Shown here piece by piece: positions 11,113-20,579 of a stretch of DNA of 64,000 bases. Made by a program: the position numbers and the translations under genes. Under the pieces are notes generated by a model. The model was not told the DNA's origin, did no database searches, and worked only from the letters and a program-made list of their open reading frames with translations. Every line of letters starts with the position of its first letter. Within the stretch, counting starts at the first letter, position 1. The stretch covers positions 1,952,501 to 2,016,500 of the forward strand of contig JAEMWC010000032.1 in the NCBI GenBank assembly GCA_016490735.1, written 5' to 3'. This stretch comes from Pachyseris speciosa. Taxonomy: Eukaryota > Cnidaria > Anthozoa > Scleractinia > Pachyseridae.

Positions 11113-12256
11113 CCCTTTCCCGCCCAAGACGGGTCGTATACGACCAGACAAGAGACCGATGCTTTGAAAATCTACAACTTTCTCAAATCCCGAACTATGG
11201 TTGAAATAAACTATTTTTTTTGCCAAATGATCATTTGTTTAGACTTTACCTCACCGTAAACTGACCAAAAATCCCACTTTTCATTGAATATGGGCGTTTA
11301 TTCTGTTGCAAAACTAACAACGCCCTCGGACAGCAAAAAACATATGAATTTTGTCTTGAAGTTTTTTAATTCAAAGATTCCCCTTCAAGCAAAAATTCTA
11401 CATTTGCAGCAAACTTCGACTCCACTTCTTGCAATTTGTTCCACTCTTTTCCTGCTCAAGTCTTTATCACGACGTGGTTAACGCTATTTGATTTCAGTTG
11501 CTCTCACTGTCTGTAATTTTCACGGGATATTCTAGCCTAACGACAGAATGGAAGTGCGCCAATTTCCAATTCAGATATTTTTTTAGAACCATGTCAAGCC
11601 ACCCCGTCCTGCTGAAAAAATATTGCATCGATTGCATTATTTACAAGTCAAAACTCGCCAAAATTGCCATGCCAGTTGCCCAGGTCCCGAAATCCACTCA
11701 CAAAAAGGGTAGGAACACAACTTCACTTCGTGAATCGCCATTATTCGTTCGAACTATTTCGGCGAATTACTTCATGTGAAATTGCTTTTCATCTCTGTTT
11801 TTTTCCAGAGGATTGCCTCTACCCACCAACCCAGTTTGATGATGCCAGGCAGGGCGCTTCTGAGGTGGAAAATGGCTCGAAAAACACAGTTATAAATCAA
11901 ATACCTACCTACTTTGTCACAAATATCATTTAGGGCACTAACTAGTTCTTACTATATCGTGCCCCTCTTCATTCTGTTTTCTTTATTATATAATTAACTT
12001 TTAATATAATTTGAATAGAGAAAACAATAAAATGAAATGAAATGAAATACCTACCGAATTGTCAGCTGCTGTTGATCGCTTAAAACAAGCGACAGCTGGC
12101 GTGACATGCGTGCATGACAGGAAAGATAAGAGCCATCGGTCTTCTGGACCAGCAAAATCTCCGTGGTAACCCCTTATATGGAATAACGAGATCGATTGAA
12201 CCTCCTACCCTCCGGAAATTGCGAAAAAGACGTACAAAAAATCCGTCCGCAAAGGG
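11113..12256. mobile_element. Non-autonomous piggyBac-like element
   Basis: The element begins CCCTTTCCCGCC and ends GTCCGCAAAGGG, flanked on both sides by TTAA (11109-11112 and 12257-12260). Copy 2 has a single TTAA at the matching site (47942-47945), which confirms the insertion. TTAA targets and CCCTTT termini are hallmarks of the piggyBac superfamily. No transposase reading frame was found in the 1144 bp, so it would depend on an element elsewhere. A 135-bp non-LTR fragment is nested inside (11910-12044). Confidence 0.85.
11910..12044 (+). mobile_element. 5'-truncated non-LTR fragment with (ATGAA)n tail
   Basis: A 135-bp insert ends in AATAAAATGAAATGAAATG and is flanked by an 11-bp duplication, AAATACCTACC (11899-11909 and 12045-12055). 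The tail repeat and target duplication point to target-primed reverse transcription. The parent family cannot be named from so short a piece. It is nested in the piggyBac-like element, so it is younger. Confidence 0.75.
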
Positions 12257-12299
12257 TTAAGCTTAACAAAACACTCCTGCTCGTTTATTCAACATTACA

Positions 12300-13115
12300 T
12301 AGCGTCCAGAATAGCAGTGAACGACTTCTGGAAACAATAAAAACTGAGGGCGTACTAGGAAGCGGGGAATTTCAAAGCTCCAAGGAAGTCAAGAACAGAA
12401 ACTACAAAGAACGCTTTGAAAGTTGGAGGAGTAAGCCCCTTCACGGTCAAATCCTACGGCAAACGGAGGATGTAACAGATAAAACATCGTGGAACTGGAT
12501 GCAAAAAGGTGACGTTAAGAAGGAGACGGAAGGGCTTATAGCAGCTGCCTAAGACCAGGCGTTCAGAACAAACGCCGCGCCTTTGAAGCGCGCATAGAAA
12601 AGCGAGATATCTCACCCCTCTGCAGAATGTGTGGAGTAAAGGAGCAGTCTGTAGGCCACCTAATATCGAGTGCAGTAAACTAGCTCAGAATAAGTATAAA
12701 TATCGACACGATAATGTGGCCAGTATAGTTTACTGGGACATTTCTAAAAAAAACATGACCTTACGAACAGGAACCAGAAAGAGTAGTGGAAAGTGGCAAG
12801 GTGCCGCTCAGATTATGAAATACAAAGTAGAAGGCCAGATATTGTTTTCTTAGATAAGGAAGAAAACCAGTGCTTTATTGTTGATATTGCTGTGCCTGGA
12901 GATGCCCGTATAGCTGACAAAGAGAAAGAAAAGATGGAAAAGTAACAAGATCTCAAGAGAGAAATTACAAGTTAGATTGTGGAACACCAAACCTATGTTG
13001 TGCCTGTGGTAGTAGGTGCACTTGGCATGATTTCCGAAAAATCATAAACAACACCTGAAAACAATAGGTACCACTGTTACAGAAGGCAACGCTACTTGGA
13101 GACAAATAAGAATAA
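12300..13115 (+). mobile_element. LINE remnant, C-terminal nuclease-like region
   Basis: Readable pieces in shifted frames include SERLLETIKTEGVLGSGEF (12319-12375), KPLHGQILRQTEDVTDKTSW (12436-12495), KETEGLIAAA, then CRMCGVKEQSVGHL (zinc-ribbon-like, about 12619-12661), RHDNVA, and DARIADKEKEKMEK (about 12905-12943). In the paralogue (47990-48750) the RRPDIVFLDKEDQCFVVDI and PGD block is easier to read. That block resembles the PD-(D/E)xK-type endonuclease domain at the C-terminus of restriction-like-endonuclease LINEs. Many stops are present, so it is a pseudogene. It is the downstream part of the remnant at 5325-5990. Confidence 0.7.
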
Positions 13116-13128
13116 TGATGATGATATG

Positions 13129-13612
13129 TAACCAACCAAACCTCCAAAGTGAGTGAATTAAGAAATACAACATGATAGAAATGCATATAACATCAAATGG
13201 AAACTCGGAAAAAAATCCGAGTTCCAGATGGGATTTGAACCTACGACCCTCCGCGATCTAGACTGACGCTCTAACCACTGAGCTACTGGTTGGTTGGTTG
13301 CATCTTCGATATGCCTTAATGTGACTGCGTGATGCAGTTATGAGTCATATGCGCCATGATATGCCTTAATGTGACTACGTGATGTAGTTATGAGTCATAT
13401 GTGCTAGTCATCATTTGGCTGTGTGACCGCGTGATGCGGTTCCAGTCAAAAGCCCAGATTTCACCTATGCTCACCATAGAGTCTCCAGTAGCTCAGTGGT
13501 TAGAGCGTCCGTCTAGATCGCGGAGGGTAGTGGGTTAAAATCCCATCTGGAACTCGGATTTTTTTTTTCCGAGTTTCCATTTGATGTTATATGCATTTCT
13601 ATCATGTTGTAT
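13129..13612. mobile_element. Inverted pair of tRNA-derived SINEs with 13-bp TSD
   Basis: Two nearly identical SINE arms face each other. The left arm, on the minus strand (about 13294-13165), has A box TAGCTCAGTGG and B box GGTTCAAATCC. The right arm, on the plus strand (about 13491-13611), has the same A box and a GGTTAAAATCC B box. Each head is followed by CCCATCTGGAACTCGG and a shared GTTTCCATTTGATGTTATAT body. The whole 484 bp is flanked by TGATGATGATATG (13116-13128 and 13613-13625) and is absent from copy 2 near 48760. Confidence 0.85.
13308..13440 (+). repeat. Short tandem repeat between the SINE arms
   Basis: About 2.5 copies of a roughly 49-bp unit built on GATATGCCTTAATGTGACTG and GTGATGCAGTTATGAGTCAT. 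It forms the spacer of the inverted SINE pair. Confidence 0.8.
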
Positions 13613-13919
13613 TGATGATGATATGATTTAGAAAAAACGATAATAATCTAAATTTCACTCCAGGAAACAGTAAATAGCCACTTGGGATTACATCGAGTTT
13701 ACAGTTAGGATAACGCCCGCCAGTTATTTCTCTGACTCGTCTCGTGAATCATTTAAGTTACCATGCAATAGATATTTGTCAGGAAGGCTAATATCGAATA
13801 CATGGACTGCATAATATCCAGAGCCAAATTTAGTTATCGTCTATTGCAATGTTTTTCTTGTGATAGCACCTTACAAGGAACCAAACCTCTCACAGAATCC
13901 AGAAAAATACGTAAAATGT

Positions 13920-15170
13920 TATAGATCGCAACCATTTTCCAGAAAAAAATTGACTTCAAATTTCGCGCTTATAGCCTTGCGAGTTTACTAATAGCCGCCA
14001 TCTTGGAACACGCAATGATCTATGGGATTGATGACGATACCTAGTCGAGTGTTTTCCCTACTTCTTGAGTGCTCTATCCGCTTCCTAAGTGCTTTACAAC
14101 AGAACAGATCACAGGCGAGGCTTCTTTATTTGTTTTAACATAAAGAAGTTCTTAATTTCCTCACGCATTCGACTTAAACTTTCGGAAAACTTTATTTTCC
14201 AAATCCTACGAGTGGCGTCAGCCGTGCATCTGTACTCTCATAAGGCACGCTAAAACAGACCAATCACAATCCTTGTTAGAATGGCTCAAAATATTTTATT
14301 GGTTAAAACGGACCAAAGTTGTCAAAATCTCAAACCATCAAAGTTCAGAAACCATCAAAGTGCAAGTAGTTTTTTTGGTCTAAAATCGAGATCAAAAAGC
14401 AAATTGTTCAGGAAAATCCGGTTGAAATTCGCTAAAAAAGCCGTAAAGATCAAGAGCTAGTTTTAAAAGATACTCAGGAATATGGATTTTCAAGTGATAA
14501 AAGGAAAAGCAAGAGTTTTCTCGTGAAAAGCTTAAAACTTGGATCGACTTGGATGAAGCCCAGCGTAGCTGAATTGTGTGGCTCAAAAATGATTCAACGC
14601 CTCAAGGGCTTTTACTTTACCACGGCATCTTGCAGCTCACCAAAAAAGTTCACAGAACAGTTTACTATTAATGAGGGGAACGAGTACTAGCTCAAACTTG
14701 GTGGATACCGTGTGGACAAACCGTTTGTTATGTTTACGGATGCGTTGTTTTAAGTGGATGTGCATTTTCCAGTGGTGGAAACTTCAGTCTACAGCACAGA
14801 TCAATCGTAAATAAATTGAAGCTTTGAACATTGGGTTTAATCTTTGTTAATTTTGTTCAGGACTGAAACTCGTATTTATCTCTCGACTGGATGTTAATAA
14901 TAACTATCTACACTCGTTTTGGACGCGAATTAAAAAGTAGTTGAATTGTTTGTTTGTTTCGCTAGCGAAGGAAAATGTTTTTACTTCGCTTGGCTGACTG
15001 GTTTTCGACGTTCCTCAGCAGTGTTAAGAAAATTTTACCCCCATGTTTTGAACACGTAATTAGAATGAGTCCTCGTAAAATTAAGAGCTAATATCACTTG
15101 TGTTTCCAGACGTTGCTGAAATTGCCCTTGTCGCTGCGTGACTTGGACAATTTCAGCAACTTTTAATTCT
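13920..15170. repeat. Dispersed palindromic repeat, copy A
   Basis: Landmarks are CGAGTGTTTTCCCTACTTCT with GCTCTATCCGCTTCCTAAGT (14048-14090), TTTACCACGGCATCTTGCAG (about 14615-14634), GGACAAACCGTTTGTTATG (about 14713-14731), and a hairpin GTTGCTGAAATTGCCC...GGACAATTTCAGCAAC (15114-15163). The same landmarks occur at 49360-50130 and, inverted and diverged, at about 57990-58720. In copies A and C the 5' portion (13924-14135) is arranged in opposite orientations. There is no convincing protein; it is probably a non-autonomous transposon. Confidence 0.6.
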
Positions 15171-15351
15171 TAAAGCACCCGTGATATTAATATCATGCTG
15201 TCATTTGTGGTGTCACTCTCAGAATCATCTTCCAAATCCATTGAGGCTAACAGCTCGTTTTCATACTCGTTTCCTAAGTCGTACAAGATGTCTGAGTTAA
15301 AATAAAAAAAAGAGGGAAAAATTCGGAAATTGGTCGGCTAGTTTTCATTTG

Positions 15352-15604
15352 CAATGGAAACGTAAAGCTTGACAAGCTTTACGTTTCCATTGCTTGTTTT
15401 ATTGATATGTGGGTACTTGAGCCTGAGCATTAGCTATGCCATGCTGATGAGGCCTAACAAGGCCGAAACAGCTGTCCATGGCTGCTAATGCTTGGGCTCA
15501 ATCTTTGCTTTGGTAGATTTAAGGGGTAATGCCCGCTACCTTGTGGCCTTAGTGCCTTTTGAGTGGCTTCAGCTTACTTGATCACATTAATTTGTGAAGT
15601 ATCC
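15352..15604 (+). mobile_element. Hammerhead-bearing retroelement (retrozyme-like)
   Basis: A 253-bp insertion is flanked by TAGTTTTCATTTG (15339-15351 and 15605-15617). The single paralogous site in copy 2 (50291-50303, first base C) lacks it. It starts with a perfect 20-bp hairpin (15352-15371 against 15373-15392), then carries a hammerhead ribozyme motif (15417-15501) and a 3' part with GGTAGATTTAAGGGGTAATG. There is no protein-coding capacity. The target duplication suggests copying through RNA by a non-LTR or Penelope-type enzyme supplied in trans. A related, shorter copy lies inverted at 22154-22335. The retrozyme assignment is inference; the ribozyme motif and TSD are visible directly. 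Confidence 0.8.
15417..15501 (+). ncRNA. Type I hammerhead ribozyme motif
   Basis: All conserved parts are present. CTGATGA is at 15444-15450. Helix II is GGCC/GGCC with loop TAACAA (15451-15464). GAA is at 15465-15467. Helix III is ACAG/CTGT (15468-15475), with no loop as a monomer. The cleavage nucleotide is C at 15476, in the context GTC, with predicted cut 15476/15477. Helix I is GCCATG/CATGGC (15438-15443/15477-15482), then an internal loop CTAT/TG, then GCATTAG/CTAATGC (15427-15433/15485-15491) and TTGAGCC/GGCTCAA (15417-15423/15495-15501). Internal loop I and loop II are where natural hammerheads make tertiary contacts. The self-complementary helix III (ACAGCTGT) suggests activity as a dimer or in tandem RNA, as known for short-stem-III hammerheads. 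Confidence 0.88.
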
Positions 15605-15785
15605 TAGTTTTCATTTGGGTCGACTCGATGGCGTGAGAACGTAGCTGGCCGTACATCTGTACTCTGATAAAGCACGCTGATTTAACCAATCAGAGCGCGC
15701 GTTATATCAAAACTTTATTGTAAAAGATTTTAAATATTTTTTCTGGATTCTATGAGAGTTTGTAGAAATTTGATATATTTATTTA

Positions 15786-15969
15786 TACCATGCCATAGAA
15801 AACACAGCCAATCAGAATGCAGGAAAGTCGTTGTATATTCGTCAGTATTCCACTGAACCTTCCCATCGATCAACGCAATTCAACGGTATCATACCCAACC
15901 TTCCCATCGTGCATTGAGATTCCCGCTTATGCTGGCATTGCTGGCCACTGTGTTTTCTATGGCATGGTA
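15786..15969. mobile_element. TA-flanked MITE with 22-bp perfect TIRs
   Basis: TACCATGCCATAGAAAACAC at 15786 is matched by its exact inverse ending at 15969 (22-bp arms). Flanking TA dinucleotides fit a Tc1/mariner-type target. The 184-bp element is non-coding. It is absent from copy 2, where GATATATTTATGTAATTAAC is continuous (about 50458-50477). Confidence 0.75.
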
Positions 15970-15976
15970 TAAAATA

Positions 15977-16088
15977 GTTATGCACTTGTATTTTCTTGGT
16001 ATACACACGGGCCTAAATATACCAAGAAAATACAAGTGACTCGTGGGATATTCCACGGTGTACCACTCGAAAGCGTTGCATAACTAGT
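15977..16088. mobile_element. Second palindromic insertion
   Basis: CACTTGTATTTTCTTGGTAT (from 15983) is mirrored at 16019-16038, with outer arms GTTATGCA/TGCATAAC near 15978 and 16077. Together with the preceding MITE it fills the copy-1-specific interval 15785-16090, so the two may be nested or adjacent insertions. Confidence 0.6.
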
Positions 16089-16502
16089 ATGTAATTAATA
16101 CCATTCCTTTAAAGAAACTCGTCTACGTCAAATAATAGTTCAGTTTCATTGAATGTAACTGTGCCAGTAAAGTGAAAGCAATCTTAGGGTTTCTGTCTAA
16201 GTGATGTTCAAGAAAAAGTGGACTAAGAACGAGTCTACAGTACGTTCTGTTGTATCTGAAATGAAAAATTGTTGAAAACTAATTACGACTTGCTCGCGCA
16301 TCAGGAATTCACCAGAAATCTTCATCTTAGTGTTATAGGAGTATTTTGCTCAAGACGAGTGGATGTATTTCACGAACCATCGGCCGAAACCACGTAACAT
16401 AAGTTTCCTGCTGTTTCTCCTAACAAAATGACCATTCTCTGTTGGAAAGAGTTGATATATTTCAACCTTTGAATTATGACTGTTTCTGATTTTAATCATC
16501 AG

Positions 16503-16832
16503 ATTGCTGCGCCGGAAATGCTGAAGTATAATGTAGACAAGTTTTTTCAATATGCCAATGGAAGCAACAAGGCTAGAATGGCTTTCCCAGGCCAAGTGCT
16601 TGACATCCCAAGTATGGAAATAGTAAAGCATCCAGCGGACACTCTCAGAAAAATATGCAATTTCCTGGAAATAGAGTGCTCGGAGACTTACATCCAGGCC
16701 TGCGAAGCCGTTGTGGACCCATTCCCTTCAATAACACGAAATTTTGTGGAATGGCCTGCCGACCTGAAGAAAAGAGTACATGAAGAAAAGAAGCGATTTT
16801 CGTTTCTTAGGGGATACTCTTTTGGTAACTGA
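16503..16832 (+). pseudogene. Sulfotransferase last exon, copy 1
   Basis: The exon starts after AG at 16501-16502 and stays open for 109 codons to TGA at 16830-16832. Readable blocks are VLDIPSMEIVKHPADTLRKI, CNFLEIECSETYIQAC, VDPFPSITRNFVEWPADLKK and a C-terminal RGYSFGN. This is the C-terminal part of a PAPS-dependent sulfotransferase domain. It differs from copy 2 (51026-51355) at a few residues only. The exon itself is intact. I label it pseudogene because exon 3 of this copy is frameshifted and exons 1-2 are not in the window. AATAAA follows at 16934-16939, a possible poly(A) signal. Confidence 0.8.
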
Positions 16833-17272
16833 GATATCATCACTATAATCTCTAGTTTAGAGTTACTTTTTTGAAATGTGCTGTTTTTCAAGGTTGGGCA
16901 AGCAGATGTAAGAGTATGCTTTTTAAAGGAAGCAATAAACCAAACAATAATTACTTGATAAAGCGGCCATGTACCCAAAACAACTATTTTCATTCCCGTT
17001 CTGCCTCTGCCTGAACGTGAATTTGAACCGAACAACAACAACAACAACTATTAATCAAAAAGAGACGACATACACTTTTACACATGCCTACATTTAGCAA
17101 ATGGAGCTAGTCGAGGCAGGCAGTGTAAGGACGCTACAGACCTTCATTATGGAAAATTATTCGTCATTGATATACATATAATGGTGATGTGGATATACAT
17201 ATGTGAATATCAATACAAATACAAATACAAATACAAAAAAGTGTTAAACATGTAGAGAACAGGGTCCAAGGT

Positions 17273-17593
17273 TTTAAACGAAAATTAGTTAGTATGCTCT
17301 TTGAAATATTAAAAGACAAAGATGATTACCTTGATGCAACCATGATAACACACGAGATGAAATTTCGAAATCCTAAACCTTAGCTCCCTTCAAAGCTTGC
17401 ATTAAATAGATTTCTCTCTCGCTTTGACTTACACATATTTTTTTCTCCCCTTTTTCTTTGCTTTTCATTATCTGTAATATCTGATTTGTAATAGAATTAA
17501 TTTGACACGCCACGACTAGCGTTTTTGGCTAACTGCGTGCCAAGAAATTGTACAGCCAATATTATGTAATAAATGTCTTGTCTTGTCTTGTCA
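17273..17593 (+). mobile_element. 5'-truncated non-LTR fragment with (TCTTG)n tail
   Basis: About 320 bp absent from copy 2 at 51460 ends AATAAATGTCTTGTCTTGTC, a simple-repeat tail typical of CR1/L2-like 3' ends. No coding part remains. It replaced the first bases of the MITE that follows. Confidence 0.65.
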
Positions 17594-17777
17594 AAGCACT
17601 ATTAAGCTAATCCCGGCTTAGAGTCCAGTTTAGTTACTATTCAATAAAAACATTTCTAAAAGATTTACGCCCTTACGTTCTGGCTGGAATTTAACTTTAC
17701 TTTAAGCGTAAAATTTGATTTAAAAACCTATGTCAACGTTTAGCGTTAATCGGCTTTCAAACAACCCGGCCCAGGGA
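17594..17777. mobile_element. MITE remnant (GGGCCCAGTTGTTC family)
   Basis: The right end GGCTTTCAAACAACCCGGCCC and the interior (ACGTTCTGGCTGGAATTTAA) match the fuller copy at 51458-51690. The left terminus was lost to the adjacent non-LTR insertion. Smaller relatives sit at 28103-28221 and 44758-44860. Confidence 0.7.
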
Positions 17778-17968
17778 GATAACTGGGAAGAGAAAAAAAT
17801 AACTTAGCATGATACCTTTTCTATTTCATCAATAAGGGTGTCTATGTATGCCAAGCCAAATGTAGCAATATTCAATATTGATATATTTAATCAATTTAAT
17901 CCTTATTCATTCAATTTAATTTTCATATTCATTCAATTTAATCTGAGATCATTCAATTCAATTCAATT

Positions 17969-19110
17969 TGGCATCACATACTGCAGTGTTCTCCACACCA
18001 TAGTCTACTCTAATGCGCGATGGCCACAGTCCACCATCCCATAGACCTTTTTCATAATGGCGGACGATTTTAATTATTCTTTTGTATATGTGTTAATTAG
18101 CCCTACTAACCTCACTTTAATGAAAAAATTCTATTGAATTTTGCACATGCTGACGAGGCTAGTAGGGCTCATTATCATAAGAATAAAAGAATAATTTGTC
18201 GGGCGCCATTATGAAAAGGGTCTATTCTATAGCACTTTCGAAGAGACCGAGAACTGTAGAGGAAAGATTATTTGTGCTACCATGAAGGAAAATTATTCTT
18301 CGTGAAAAGCCATCGATACATCCGTGAATTACAAATCCCCAACGAATTAATGAGTGATGGCCATCTAGGTGCCACAACGAATTTGGCCACGGGACAAAGT
18401 ACACTCTTCGGGATACTAAAGCACCCCACCTCAAAGCTGTGTTCCACGGATCTACCCGGTTCAGGCTCTCTCTGATCCGCCTCCTTTGTACAATGTACCC
18501 CATTGCTCGAAAGTGTCCTCGTAGATAAGTTACGCCTGTGGTTGACCCATGTCGTGCAATGAAGTCCTGAATAATACTGTCTATTTCTTCATCGCTCATG
18601 GTGCTGAATAGGGATAAATGTTTTAGGTCAAATGAACGAACTCGGCGCATTATTGTCTAACGAGATACCCGAAAAATCCTAGCAATCTTTTCCCACGTGA
18701 AGCCCAGCCCACGTAAATCCTCTAGTACCTCGGGCGGAATATCTACCGATGGTCTACCTGGGCGTCCATTCTTTACTGTTTGACAAGGGACAGTTGTAAC
18801 TCGCGAATGGTCTTGATATACTGTTTCCAAAATGTTGGAGGGACCTCTTAAGTAATTCAGAAAACACAACTCTTAGATCGTTTAACTGTTTTGCATCAGT
18901 TTCATCGCTAACTATGTTCGCCAACTGACTTGGTAATCTTACCGTTCTCTCTAAGAGATCTATATGGGTTAAAACCTCAGATATGTGGCGTTCACTCCTA
19001 GCAGATGAATTTTGACTCGGAATTTCCTCGGTCCTGCTTATAACATGCTCAAAGAAATTCTTCACCTCGGAATCTTCATCCCCGTGCATTTCGTCCGCCA
19101 TCTTTACCAT
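17969..19110 (-). pseudogene. IS3EU-like transposase, broken
   Basis: Starting near 19110 (MVKMADEMHG), the product has a charged N-terminal region, then after a frameshift near 18860 a putative helix-turn-helix (VLEDLRGLGFTWEKIARIF). An in-frame TAG follows at about 18657-18659, then the DDE core. The core has WHLDGHHSLIRWGFVIHG (first Asp) and CIDGFSRRIIFLHGSTNN (second Asp) in 18222-18650. The third acidic residue lies beyond a nested MITE, in RIRVDYGVENTAV (about 17980-18020). The frame then runs straight into the left TIR, so the C-terminus is deleted. It is related to rve/IS3-type integrases, but the element is clearly inactive. Confidence 0.75.
18042..18224. mobile_element. MITE nested in the transposase gene
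   Basis: TAGACCTTTTTCATAATGGC and GCCATTATGAAAAGGGTCTA are inverted ends. The interior arms TTTTAATTATTCTTTT/AAAAGAATAATT also pair. TA at both ends suggests a TA target. It separates the third catalytic residue from the rest of the transposase core. Confidence 0.8.
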
Positions 19111-19534
19111 AAGTCCCAGCTCCCGCTCAAATTTTCCCCCTTGACCCAGTCCCCCAAATTGAATAAATGAGTGCAAAGATTGAATGAATAAAGACGGATT
19201 GAATTGAATGTACATGAAAATTGGATCGATTGAATTAGAGATTGAATTGAATGAATATAACAATTGAATTGAATGAATATAGAAATTGAATTGAATGAAT
19301 ACAGAAATTAAATTGAAGCAATATTGAAACTGAATCAAAAGAATACAAAATTAAATTGAATGGATCTGAAAATTGAATTAAATGAATGAGGATTGAATAG
19401 AATGACTATAGGAATTGAATTGATGATCTAAGATCAAATTGAATGAATATGAAAATTAAATTGAATGAATAAGGATTAAATTGAATAAATATATCAATAT
19501 TGAATATTGCTACATTTGGCTTCGCATATCTATG

Positions 19535-20170
19535 TCAGCATAACTATCCTGCTTTTAAAGATTGTGTAATTTTACACTGTGTAATTTTACCTTAAGAGCG
19601 TATTTTGGAATTTAGTCAAATTCTTGGGGATACTGTTTCAATTTTTTGCTCTGATGATAGCAAACGGGTTTTTATGTTGGTTAAGTTCAAAGTATTCTGA
19701 TAAGAAAATGTACAAAGGAGCATTTAAGTTTTTCTCTTTTAAAACTCGTTTTTGTCCTTCTCAGTTTCTCACATCGTTTTATAGCCTTGGATCGGCCTGT
19801 CTTCGCTCTGCTAGGCTATCCATGGCCAAAAAACTCAATTACAGAGTATTTCTTTGCCATAGGCACTGGCAAAGTGACAGAGCAGGATGAACATTCTGTC
19901 CAATATACCGGATCTGAGTCGGATCGCCTCTCAGCCCAGATGATCCGACTCACCGGAAGTCAGATCGCGATATTCGAAACGGAAGTGAATTCGAGTTTCC
20001 GGAAGTCAACTTGCCAAGTTGTACTGGAGTTGGGCTGTTAAAAATTTTGGAGAATCGTGACGATCTGACTCGGACCGTGCGACCAGACACAGCTTAAGTC
20101 GATCCGACATTCCGATCGTCAGGTCGAGATAGGGTGCCCTTCGAACCCTACAAACATTAGCAATTATTGC
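19535..20170. other. End of duplication; GATCCGACTC-rich sequence
   Basis: Homology to copy 2 continues to about 19700. After that there is no gene that I recognise. From 19905 the motif GATCCGACTC, or its inverse GAGTCGGATC, recurs four times, the same word found in the tandem array at 21297-21640. Confidence 0.45.
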
Positions 20171-20171
20171 A

Positions 20172-20292
20172 TGAGGATGAGCGTGATAGCGAGAATTATC
20201 ATGGCCGAGGTTTGTGTTATCTGCTGAAGCCAAAGGCTGATAAGGATATCACAAACCAGCTGAGGCCATGATAATTCCCGTTATCATGCGAA
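20172..20292. repeat. Hairpin repeat
   Basis: GCGTGATAGCGAGAATTATCATGGCC is mirrored by GGCCATGATAATTCCCGTTATCATGC, with GGTTTGTGTTATC/GATATCACAAACC as inner arms. It is non-coding and MITE-like; no target duplication was found. Confidence 0.65.
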
Positions 20293-20579
20293 AATCGAAT
20301 TCAACAATTGTTATATTATACATAAACTTGAGTGTTTCTAAAACAAGTGCGCGTACAAGAAACTAAACATGTTACGCTAAATTGTAAACAACTTTATTTG
20401 TAAGTTTACTGACCTAAAAGTTGCAGCGTAAAACAAAATTTTACAAAAAATCCGCTCTAAAACATGTTTAAAACTTAAAATTAAACTTTTGACTGAATTT
20501 TAAGGCAGACCCGTTTTGGTAAAACATTCTACAATACCGGCAATTCCAGAAAAGCTTCAGCAAAACAAACATGTTGCTC

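Larger units (their letters stand above)
17847..19528. mobile_element. IS3EU-like DNA transposon
   Basis: The 1682-bp element has long terminal inverted repeats. The left end is TATGCCAAGCCAAATGTAGC and the right end GCTACATTTGGCTTCGCATA, followed inward by more than 100 bp of inverted, ATTCAATTTAATT-rich sequence. It is flanked by a 6-bp duplication TCTATG (17841-17846 and 19529-19534). Copy 2 has a single TCTATG at the matching place (51756-51761). The element encodes an integrase-like transposase on the minus strand. A 6-bp target and TAT...ATA ends are, as I recall, the signature of the eukaryotic IS3EU superfamily. The name should be checked by search. Confidence 0.85.
3166..19700 (+). 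repeat. Segmental duplication, copy 1
   Basis: The sequence matches copy 2 in the same order and orientation. 3166-4680 corresponds to about 26697-28305; 4680-5990 to 45796-47145; 10277-19700 to 47146-51935. The copies differ by clean insertions: 5991-10276, 11113-12256, 13129-13612, 15352-15604, 15785-16090, 17273-17593 and 17847-19528 are present here and absent from copy 2. Homology fades near 19700. The unit carries the last two exons of a sulfotransferase gene. I judged the matches by eye; percent identity is not computed. Confidence 0.9.

Noticed and set aside
13480..13560. Possible tRNA gene with GGTTAGAGCG A box
   Set aside because: It has an inverted twin 200 bp away, a shared SINE body and a joint target duplication, so it is part of the SINE pair.
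20172..20292. Considered as another self-cleaving RNA because CTGATAA occurs near a hairpin
   Set aside because: There is no paired helix II followed by GAA and no cleavage triplet in register; it is only a palindrome.
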